Positions 13,801-25,800 of a stretch of DNA of 64,000 nucleotides are shown here, piece after piece. Made by a program: the position numbers and the translations under genes. The DNA is from Acanthopleura granulata (taxonomy: Eukaryota > Mollusca > Polyplacophora > Chitonida > Chitonidae). How positions within the stretch are numbered: the first letter of the stretch is position 1; every line of letters begins with the position of its first letter. The stretch is from NCBI GenBank assembly GCA_016165875.1, contig JABBOT010000014.1:11317871-11381870 (forward strand). Reading direction: 5' to 3'. A model generated the notes under the pieces. It had not been told where the DNA came from. It was given only the letters and a program-made list of their open reading frames with translations, and searched no databases.

Positions 13801-16800
13801 ACGAGGGCTGATTTAGTAGTTTATTTATTTATTGGATTGGTGTTTTACGCCGCACTCAAAAATATTTCACTTATACGACAGCGACCAGCATTATGGTGGA
13901 AGGAAAGCAGGAAGAGCCCGGGGAAAACCCATGACTATCCGCAGGTTTCTGACTGACCTTGCCACGTACGGCCGCAGAGGAAGCCAGAATGAGCTGGACT
14001 TTAACTCACAAAGACCGCAATCGTGGGAGGCAACTGGATCATTAGCCCCCTCGGTCACGGAGGCCTTCGTGATTTAGTAAGATATGGGAGTGGTGTTTCA
14101 GTGAAATAGACTAATTATCGTTCTGCAATACACGGGAATGGGGTGTTTCGGTAAAATACATGAATGGTCTTTCAGTGAAACAGAGGAATTATGGCTCAGT
14201 AAGTCACGGGAATAGGGTGTTTTGGTAAGATACGGGAATGGTCTTTCAGTGAAACAGAGGAATTGTGGCTCTGCAAGTCTCGGGAATGGGGTGTTTCGGT
14301 AAAATAAGGAACGGTGTCTCAGTGAGACAGTTGAATTCACTTTCATCAGTGAAGGAAATGCTGAGATTTCACTGATGTATAACCAATAAATGCACGTTTT
14401 CTTTCTTGAATAACTTGTCTCTATTTTTTTTCCGTTAGTTGTTCGTGCGAGCTGACGTGGGGAAATACCAGCAGATGAAGATTTGGAGGAATGAGGTACC
14501 CGGAAGCCCGTTAGAGCTGGATGGCATCCCCGTTGGTAAAGGCGCAGACAGGAGGACGGAGTTCCACCCTAACGTTATCAGAAACAAGGGTTATATGATG
14601 AGCTGGGGCTGGAGTCTTCCTCACGACATCACCTTCTCTCCCACGGTCTTTGATGAGTAAGTAAAATAATGCAAAATACCACGACATAGAGAGGAATCCA
14701 AAGCAGCGATGACAGTTGAGTTCAAATACGTTTGGTAAATGATCACTTGTAACCTGTCATGCCGGTGAAATCCGGCCTCTTGTCAGTTTACATCAGTAAG
14801 GGTTTTATTCTAACGGTTCATGTAACTGTTTAAAATGTAGGCGCTTACACGAACCCAATACACATATACCACAGCAGTTTAGAGTTTGCACATGACACAT
14901 CGATCTTATTTTACAATGTATTGAAGGGTGTGCGAAATATACATCTGAATAAGTATGTTCGCGTAGTTTTTATATTTAAGCAAAATCATTGTGTTTATTT
15001 TGAACCGTGTGTAAAAAATATCTAGGTGGGCCATGGTGAGGCCTCCTATTAATCTATCCTAGATGTCACAAAGAAAACAAATGCAACTTAAATGGTATTG
15101 CATCTAAACATGTATAATATCTCTTTTATTGTGGTAAAAGGCAAATAAATAAATAAGTTAATAAATATACTAATAAATTAAAAAAAATATATTTTGCATG
15201 TTGTTTTTCACATTTTTGTCCCCGCCTCATATGAGCCGTACGCTTTGCTCTTAGGGATGATTTCGTGACGGTCGGGATATGCATCAAAACATTGCACGAC
15301 TTCAATGTTTTCTGGGAACTGGAGAAGGACAAAGGGGAAATAATCGAGACTCTGCGATACTTCGAAGGGGCGACGATGCAAGAGATACATGACAAAGATG
15401 ACCAGTATTACCACGACGCAGAGACTGGGTATGTCAGCGTGCCATTTGTGTCAATTGTGTAACACCAACGCTCTAACTTTTCGTGGGGCGGCTGTATAAA
15501 GATGACGGCCACTTCCGTGTGGCCGTTTGCCTCAGTCTAACATTCGTTGAAGGCTCCCTGAACCAATATGGTGAAAGACAAGTATGTCACATTTGGGAAA
15601 GTGTAAAAAAATCTGCCAACGGTCGGTGGTTTACTCCGGACATATCGGTTTCCTCCACACACAGACCCGCCAACATATGAGGGAAAATTTGTCGAGTGTA
15701 GTGATAAGCAACAATCAGTCGTGTGGCACGCCCTTGGTGGAATTCGATAGTGACGTATTGATCGGTTTCTATGTTCCATAGATGGTAAAACCATGTATTC
15801 TAAACGACCACTATCGCCTAAAGGTTTAATTTGTTATGGCAAGGCTATTTAATGTCATTAAGAACCCCTTTGATACACTAGTTTTATGCGTGGAGTAGTA
15901 TACAAGATGGGGATTCTGGCGCAATTCACCCGCTAGGGCCCTCCCCACCCTCCTGGAGGGCCCCCAATCCAAGTTCAACACAAGCTTAAGCCATATAGTT
16001 CCCAGCTACATAAACTTTTGCCAATTACCTATGTAGACAAACGCGCGTTGGCCGATATAAACTTTTGCCAATTATCTATGTAGACAAACGGGCGTTCACA
16101 TTCAGAGATAATTGCAATAGGCCAACAGACGCTCCTGTTAGAGAAAAGTGTGGGTATGGTGTACCAATGATCATGAAAGGACAGCGTAATTGTGAATGGC
16201 TTCTCGTCGGCTCCCGAAAGAACTGCGGAAAAAGCTGCCATGGGGATTTCTGCAGAATCCATCTTGTGCGTAAGCGCCGGAACTCCCCCGTCACGAGGCC
16301 CTGTCGAAAGTGTAACATCAGGACACAGAGGCTTACCTATGCGGGCCTTGTGGGGCTGACCTATGGTTCTAGAGATGTTTGAGGGTGCTAAAGCAGATTA
16401 GCTCGCATTCCAGTCAAAAACTCCGAGCAATCGGAAGGTATCTTCACAGCAGGCATATGGATGTGCTCGAAGGGCATTCCCACGGTGGAGACCCTAGAGC
16501 TTTTTTCGAAGAGGTGCGAACCCAGATACAAGAAAAGCTCGAAGAAGAGCTCCGAGCATTCAGAGGTGTAAAATTTCAACTCGCCCTCAAGGTCCAGCTC
16601 CGAAAAAGCAGGAAGGATGGTGGTGAGGAGTTCACCGATCCTGTGCTCCACCACAAGCAGGAGGCTGTTCTACAGGCCGATGAGATCAGTGAGGCACTAG
16701 ACAAGGCTTTCCCTCACATCCTGGAGACTCTTGAAAAGTAGACACAGAGAAGGTCATCGTGGGTTTTCGATCGAGTGGAAGCTCTATGGCTGGACTTCGC

Positions 16801-19800
16801 TCGATACCAACCGCTGAGAGGGGCATCTTACATCCCACTTCTAGCGGCTGTGAGGAATAAGAAGGCAGTTGTGAATGTGAAGAACAAGGATGACCACTGC
16901 CTTCGATGGGCGCTCCGGTCAGCTCTGTTTCCTGCAGCCAAAGACCCACGGAGGCCTGGTAAGTATCACACGAAGGATGGTCTGGATTTTGGAGGAATCG
17001 AAGCCCCAAATCCTATTTCCCAGATCCTGAAGGTTGAGAAACAAAACAACCTGACCATCAACGTTTTCGGCTGGGGCAAAGGGGTTATCGTCCACAGCCT
17101 AAGTAAGCAGCCGACAGGCACGCCCGTCATAAACCTACTGTTGATTGAGAATGCCGGTGAATTCCACTACACCTGGATAAAAGACATCAAGCGCCTATTA
17201 TATGACCAGAGCAAGCACCAGGAGCGCATGCACTTCTGCGAGCGTTGCCTCCATGGATACTCTAGGGAAGACGTGCTGGAAGCCCACAAACTGGAGTGCC
17301 GTGGTGTCGGCAAGGCAGCTGTGCGGTTGGAGATGCCGGAGGAGGGTGAAAACAAGCTCATCTTCCAGAAAACCACCAGAAGCAGCTCCCAACTCCTTAC
17401 ATCATCTAATCCGAGGCTCTCACCTCAAAAATCGAGGGCGCCGGGCTAAACCCCACAAGAAGCAACACAGCAACATGAGGCTTGCAGCTACTGCTACATC
17501 ATGGTGCAATGTGATGGGCAGGCCGAGCCGCCAGTTGAGTACCGTGCGCCCAATGCAGCAGAGCATTTCCCCCGAGCGCTGCAGGAAGAGGAGCATAAGA
17601 TCAAGATGGTGATAGCTAACCCAAAAGGCTTAGCAATGATTCGAGAGAATTGCCATACAGCAGTGCTTCAAGTTGCCATGTATGTGGAAAGCCGCTTGTA
17701 GTTGGAAGGCAACGGGATTCTGTCCGCGACCACTGTCACATCACCGGAAAATACCGGGGTGCTGCAAACAACGTCTGCAACCTGAAGCTGCGGCTAGGCC
17801 TCAAAAGCACCCAGTGGTCTTCTACGGGGCTATGACTCTCACCTGCTGATGCAAGCTACCTCGAAGGTATAAGGTCGTATATCCTGTACCCCTAACAACA
17901 CCGAGAAATACATCTCCCGGGGGAAGATCTGCTTCATCGACAGCGCCCAATTCTCGTTGGCATCTCTCGACAAGGTGATAGCAGTCAACAAATCAAAGGC
18001 GTTCCAGATTATAGCGCGGTATGAAACAAATCAGCAGAAACGTAAAATGCTAATGCGCAAGGGTGTTTACTCACGTGTGTACATGGACTCCTGGCAACAC
18101 TTTGGTGAGCCTCAGCTTCCCGCAAAGAAAGTCTTCACAGCAAAATTTCTGACACATACATTAGAGATGAGGATTTTCCCCATGCGTGAAGATCTGGAAG
18201 GCCTTCAACTGCACAACCTCGGGGTAACTACCACGACCTCTACAGCCGCACTGATATCCTACTGCTGGCAGATGTCGTCAAGATGTTCTGGAAGACCTGC
18301 CTTCGGCAGTACGGCCTAGACCCTGCGCATTATTCCACCAACCCTGGTTCCTCCTGGGAGGCTCTCCTGAAGAAAACAGGCATAAAGCTTCAACTGCTGA
18401 CAGACTATGACCAGCACCTCTTCATCGAGAAGGGGATGAGAGGGGGTGTCTCGATAGTCTCAAATCCTCACCCGGGGCTAACAACCCCAGGGTGGAAGGC
18501 TATGACCCAAAGAAGCCTAACAGCTATATCCAGTACCTGGATGACAAAAACCTTTACGGCTGGGCGATGAGTCAGCTGCTAGTAACAGGTGGCTTCCGGC
18601 GGGTGGAAAACTGCGATCAACTCACTAAAACCATCATACAGCATCCCGCAGGCAACCCGGAAAGTTACATCGTGGAAGCGTATCTGGAGTACCCATAAGA
18701 GCTGCATAAGGTGCACAACTCTTATCCGCTAGCTCTGGAGCACATGATTGTTCCTAAGGAGTGGATGTCGAAGTATCGGCACAATCTCGTCGGCGTTGGG
18801 GTGGCGCCTACTGAGGTTGAGAACCTGGTTCCTGACCTCCGCCATAAGATCCATCGTGCTCTCCGCTTCCGACAAAGCCTCTGGATGGAGCCCTACATCC
18901 GAATGAATACCGAGCTCCGGAAAAAGGGCGAGGAGTGATTTCGAAAAGAACTTTTACAAGCCCATAAACAACTCCGTCTTCGGAAAGACCATAAAAAACC
19001 TCCGCAAGCGATTAGATGTCAAAATCGTGCGAGCAAGCGAAGAAGACAAACTCAGGCGCCTTATCTCCTGCCCATCCTTGCGATTACTCGGCGAGTTTGT
19101 AGGCGACTAGTCTTGTCACACCCATCCCGAGGAGGATGAAGGCAATCTCTAGATTTCTTATTTTTTTTGCCCTCCGATGATGTATAGAAATCGTTTACTA
19201 CAGGTTCGAGCCCTGTGGGGCTAAGTGTTTTCCCCGTGACCTGAGCGTACTCGCGCATCGCGAAATGTGCACTCTGCGTGCCCCTGTCGACGAAGTTCGT
19301 CATGAATCCAGTCCAGACGTTTTGTCCTTTTTTGAAACCACGCCGCCTTTGCCGCCTGGAGGTGTTCTATAGCTTTACCGTGGCGTTTGCGTTCTGCATT
19401 GACCATGGAGCTTCGAAGAGTTGAGGAGATATAGTTACATGAGAAAGGAAGTGCATTTACGAGAGCGCCTCCAACCAACACTACGATCGAGGTCCTTTCT
19501 ACTTCATAATATCCCCTGGAATGATCCCCTGCTTAATTAGCATGTCCTTGTTCGCCATCCCGAGGGCAACGTCCACGACCACCGTCCCGATATCAAGGAG
19601 GGTCAAGTTTAGATTGGGAAGGGCACCTCCAATGACCATATTAACCAATCTGGAGTACCCCATAGCTAAACTGGTGTCGTCATGTTGTTATTCCATATGG
19701 AGAGGATCGGTGGGAATCTTCAATTGCTGAGCAGTTGGGACTTGGAGGTGGCTTCCGCTGTTCTCTGTTGTTGCGGAGCGACAGAAAAATCCTGGAGCTG

Positions 19801-22800
19801 CTAGTGATGAGTAAATATATAATATACACCCGAATGATAAACGGGGTCCAGTTGGCCTGCTTTGCAACACCCTCTGAAACATACTCTCTCCGTTCTGGTG
19901 GCCTATAGGCGTCCTCCTGTCCTGCAGTGCCACCAGCAACAGAAATACAATGGTGTTGTGATTTCTTGGCAACCTGAAGCTGTTCAAGCAGTCCTTCCTG
20001 TTTGACCTTTCTGACAGCCGACCCGGCACACCGCCACCATCTTCGCTCTTTACCTTTCTTATGGACTGTCACTCTTGTCACCTGAGGTGTCTTTTCCAGC
20101 GGGTTCGCCTGGTCCTCCAAAGAAATATTCGGGTTCTCCGTCATCGTTCATTGTCCGAGAGCACTGTTGTCCAAATTGACAGTGCCTGGCTGTGGTAAGA
20201 GCAGCCGTTAGCGGCGCTATGAACATGCCGTAGCGATAATAGAGCACACAGGAAGCACTACTCTGTCCAACAAAGGGGTCGGCTTCCACATCGAGCGCAA
20301 GAGCCGGTCGTTTTTCGGGTGGGATTGGAAGAAACATGCTGATGACTCCTTAGTACAATTGAGTGCAGCCTGCCCTATCGTTTGCGTCATAGCCACACCT
20401 AATCTTGCCTCGTAGCGGGCGAAGAGCTTTCCGATCACGTCCTCGTCCAACGAGTCAATTTGCTCCACTGGAAATGCCTTCTCAAGATACTCTTTAGCCT
20501 TGCCAGCGCAGCAAGCATTTCGCAGTGCAGATTGGTAGCACGCGCTTCAGGCTGTTCTTCCAATGGCTCCTTCTGTTTCTTTTGTCCAGCCGAGGACGCA
20601 GCCTCAGCGCCTTCGTCGATCAGTCCGTCGATTAGTTTGTCCAGTTCGGCCATTATCACCTGGCGAATAGTTTGAATCACAGATCGCAAGCAAGGCGCGA
20701 TATGTACCACTATTCTCTCACCTCTAATATATCCGGATGCAGCCCATGCGATAACATATACGGTGATTATTTGCAGGGAAAATACCATCAATGTTTCGCA
20801 CATTATAGCACGTGGTATGCAGCCTGTTGTACGCTGCCGTACTCTGGCCCGCTCTCCCGAGGAAATCACATCATTTTCTCGGAGACATTCTTCAAACGAA
20901 TCCCTATCTTTGCAGTGAAAGATGGCGCGTCTGCTCGTGAAGATCTTTCAGGACCCGAGTTATATTTCTGGTTGAGCAGGGAAACGCTTTGCTCTGCATG
21001 CAGGAGAAGGCCAACTCAGGGAGCACATCTTTCTTTTTGGTCAACGTCTTCGCTTCCAATCAATCGTCAATGATGTACAGGGTTGGCTTTCCTTGGGACA
21101 GCTGGTAGAGGGCACGTAATTAGTCATGGAGCCTTTCGCCTGGGTGTACAACATAGACCTCTGGTTCGCTACACAACAGGGACACTCTTGATACATCCGA
21201 TTGTCCCGCATAATGGGACACAGGACAACAATGTGTTGAAACAAGGGACGGTAGGGGCCCTCCAGGAGGTGGAACGTGAAAAGGGTTTTCCCACAACCGT
21301 CATTCCGAAGATAATCGCCGAGTCGGAACCCCTGAGCCAGAGGTTACTAGCGCTGGAATGTGACGAATCGCTTATCCATGACGTCCTTGACGTAGATGCT
21401 CAAAGCGCCCGGAGTCTCTGCATTTTTAGTGATATGACTGTTCACCCCCTCACTGGCGTTCTCGATACGCCGCCCGCTGCCGTGCAGCTGGTCGTCGTCC
21501 ATAGGGCGCACTTAGTGGTTAAGAAGTCCCAAAGGGACACGTCCGCCAGCCCTAGGTCTTTTGCGACCATGATCACCTCAGGATGGCGCTTGCAACCGGC
21601 TACAAAGAACTTTCTTGCCTCATCCCACTGTTAGTAGGCGCGCAGGCATTGCCTGCACATCTGGTTGGGGACCCCCTCGATTGTCATCTCCACCTTGGTT
21701 ATTTTGGGGTAATAGAAAACCTCGGTGTCCCGCTCGAAGGCCGCGGCTGGGTCCTCGAATAGAATCAAGATGCCTTTAATACTTGCGGGCGGTTACGTTG
21801 AGGTTGATGTTCTACCAGGTATCAGTCTTGTTACAGCGAACTATGCTTCGCCGGAGCTTGCGGTCTTACAGTATTGTCAGGCCCCCGGCATCCGGGCGAG
21901 CTCGGACTGGGTGACAATTTTGGTGACACTTTTGCCGACCGAAGTGTCGATGCCCTGGTACTGGGCATTCTCTCTTTCCTGGGCCGTCTTCCAAAGGTCC
22001 ATGAAGCAGTGGTAGGCGTCGCTGACATCGATCGACAACACCTCATTTCCGCTGATAGTGATCGTGGTCTTCCTAACCACAGCACGGCCGAGGTTCTGCA
22101 CTACTGTTCAATCGTCGTCGAGAGAGTTTAGCGTAAAGGTGAAGGCCAGTCTCGTGGTTCCATGGAGATGACGTCATGGAGGCCAAGGTTTGGGAACCGA
22201 AAAAGAAGCTGTTGTTTCTGGCTGATCGTACTCGGGTTATTTGTGATGACAACCAACTGCCAAACGTCTTTGATTGTTGTCGGAGCTTGGGGTGCGAATT
22301 GAGTTTGCGTCTGTATTGAGTCATGTCTATTAAACAACGAATTGTTCCTGTAGATTTTAGGAACTAATGCAACAATGTATCATGTCTTCAATGCAATGGC
22401 AGATTTTAGGTTAGACCCACTAGATGATCTTGATATTGATGTGCCAGATGATGGGTGGATGCATGAGAACTCGTTCTCTCCAGGAGTGGAGCAGCCCAGG
22501 CAAAGAGAGGGAAACACACAATCACTTGCACGTGAGCTCACATAGATGTAGCTCACAACCGTAGATGACTGTTATAAGGCCATTGAGGAACAATATGTGG
22601 TGACTTTGGCTGCGGGGGGGCCATTCTGATTTCGAGCTGGTCAATAATCGACTACACCTGGTGGCTTATCCCAACTTTGAGATTATCAGCAAATGTACAG
22701 GCAAGCCACTCCAACTATCGGCACTAGAGAGGCATTTTGGGGTGGGTTTCGCCCGGGATGAACTTGGATTTGGTGACTGGAAGTGGGGCACACTATCACC

Positions 22801-25800
22801 AAAAGCCGTGACCGTTCTTCAGAAAGCCAAGGATGAACTAGGTGAAGCCATGGCTATAGAGAATGTGGAACAAGTGGTCCAGGAAACATCTGAATCAGTC
22901 GCAACCATCGAAACCACGTTAACAGAATCTGTGATTCATTGAGCTGTCAGCATACTCGACAAGAACCCGCTGAACCTCCGGGAGCTACGGGGGCACGATA
23001 AGGCAATGCAGACCATCAGAGGGGAGCTCTCAAACAACCTTGCTAAAATGACTGCACTGGGCAAGCACATTACTTTGGAGAAAAGAAAACTTGATGAGGC
23101 CACCGGTGAGTTCTCCAGGCGCCGCATTGCAGAACGATTGCGAGACCTTCGCGATGAAAGAGCCTTGAAGCTGCCTCTGCGACTCGTGCAGCTCTGCGCA
23201 CACAAATCCATTGGATCAGGAAAACGATCAGCCGATCAGTTCATGAGGACACCACTCTAGCCGAACGCCTTCGCACTTCGTTCCGCGAGCAGGGGGTCAC
23301 CATAGCCAGCATCCTAACTGCGTTGGGGTTTATCGTGTCGATCGTGGTGCTAACCTGGGGCTCTGCAGCGCCAGCGCCTCCAACATTACCTCCTGAGCCA
23401 ACCGACAAGGGCGGTGTGAAGGGGTGGGTGAAAAAACACCTCCGGGCCCTAGGCAGACCTGTAGCCAAGCTCACCGGTAAAGTCGCCACAGCTCTCCCAG
23501 GTAATATAGGGAGTGTCGTCTCTTGGATTAGGCAAGGCCGCGAACTGGGTTGCCGAAAACACTTTTGCCCCAGTTGTCGCTACAGGTGGAATCATTTACG
23601 CGGACGTTCGGGCACATATAGGGTGACCAGAATAGTTCAAGCCAGAGGGCGACGCTAAGTATTACTAAAGCCACCTTTACTTCATCGTGCTCTCTCGCTC
23701 GCCTCGATGAAACTGGAGCCAGCACTGCTGACCCAGGTCTGGGTACTACTGGAATCGGCCCGGGTACTGCACCTGGCTGCGGATTCACGATGCTTGTCTC
23801 CACAGCCGGAGGCGCATTAACTGCCGAAGGCAAGATTACGTCTCCGTTTACCCTGAGTTTTTGGTCTGTTGTGACTATGACGATCTCGTTGTTATAGCCA
23901 CTGATTTTTCCGATTCGCGGGTCCATACTGCTTGGTGCCATGTATAGACCCTCGCCAAACGCATAATCCACGTTGGAGCGGGCGTACGTCTGGGCGTTCT
24001 GGTATCGCTTTATGGCCGAGCAAAGGTCAACAAATCTTGCTATGGTGTCTTAGACATTTGCTATGGACTGCTTCTGCCATGCCTTCCGTGCCTGAGATAC
24101 TGCTGCGGGTCTGTGCCTGTGCTAAGAGGATTTCCCAAACATAAGTCCGAATGCTGTCGTTCACGCGTTCCACGTCTGCTTGGGTAAACCCTTCAGATTT
24201 GTCGAGGATGAAGGTTGCCCATGTTTGATCTACCTCGCTGCCTTGCGAGATGCAATCCATGTGAAATTTGTCCGGTGTTCGCTGGAATGATATGTGGCCA
24301 GGATCGTAAATGCAATTTAGCGTATCCTGTCCTTGTGACATAACGAACCACGCCTAACCCGTCGTTTGCACTTCTTTCTTGCCTCCAGTCTGTGTCTGAG
24401 GAGACCCGAAACTCGGTGCAAATTCGCTCGTGTGCCCTCCGGTCGTAGAGTTCTAAGTTGGACTCCATGCATCGTCTTGTGGGGATGGTGACTTAATCTC
24501 TTCGAGAATACAAAGCACTTGATTGTACACGTGGAAGTGAAATACAGCGTTGCTTAGTGATGTGTAAGCCATGAGGTGATTTTCTTTTGACACCCCACAA
24601 CCGGTCGTGGCACATCATACGGCGAAATTGAGCCAATTTCATTTGCCAATCCACAGTGCAAAAAACCGTAGGCTGATTTCGAGTCGGGGTTTACTATAAA
24701 GCTATTAAACATTTATGGCCAACCTGTAAATACAGTATACTTAGGCGTAACTTTACACACTCGCCGACGTGATGGACCAAGTGGGCCCTAGTTGCACTGA
24801 GATAGCCTTGTCGGATCTGGCAGATGTCGATGGTTTTGAGTGGCAAGGGGTTGATAGGCGGATTTACGCCTTTCAACTTTGGGGAAGGGGGCTGTTTATG
24901 CACAAAAGAAAGCGCCGTTGGGAAAGTCCGAAGAACCATCGAAGTTGAATGACCTCGCCGAAGTCCATGGTTTTGAGCTGCAAGGGGCTGATGGAGAGAT
25001 TTACGCCTTCCAATCCTGGCAAGGTGTTTATTCACGAAAGAAGGTGTGGATGTTGAAGCGCCGAATGCGCTCTAAAAACGCCGCCTGGTTCTATCTCATC
25101 ATGGGAGATGGGGTCTCGTTTAATCGGATGACCTCCAATGGGACATTGATCTGGCTGTGACCCAGCTCCTGGTGCAAACAGCAACGGGCGGTGTTGTTCG
25201 AAAGGTTTGTAATGGTGGTACGGCTTTCCTCACGTACACAGCCTTGGGAAATCCAGTTCATTGTTGAAACAGCCGGAAGGAGGCCATACCATTGGAGGAG
25301 ATCCAGAGACAATATCTTACTTCGATATCAACACACAATTTCCCATTGACAGGTTACCCCCGCATTCTACAATCATTCTGGACGTTGTCTTGTGTCCTAA
25401 TCCAGTTCCCAATTATCCTTCTTGGCTTGAGGATCAATTGGCCGGAAGTGCACGTCGGCAAAACCTTAACTATCGTTGTAAAAATGCTTTCGATATCTGA
25501 TAAGGTCGAGAGAACGCTAGACAGTGTCCAGGCCACTGCGGCACAAGCGGTGGAGGTGAACGGAATAAATCTAGAGCATTGTTTTCAGTTGAAACGGCTA
25601 AGAATAAAGGTTGAACAGATCTAGATTTGAACATTATTGCGGCTTCTACGTAAAGATGGCGCAACTGTATCCAGCATTAGATCCATCTGCCCCCTCCCCC
25701 TGAAGATCCGCACGAGTACAGATTACAACATATTAGCGCTATGAAAAAGGAGTTAGAAGGCGAGAGAGATGCCAGAGCTGCTCTATACAAAAAAAATACC

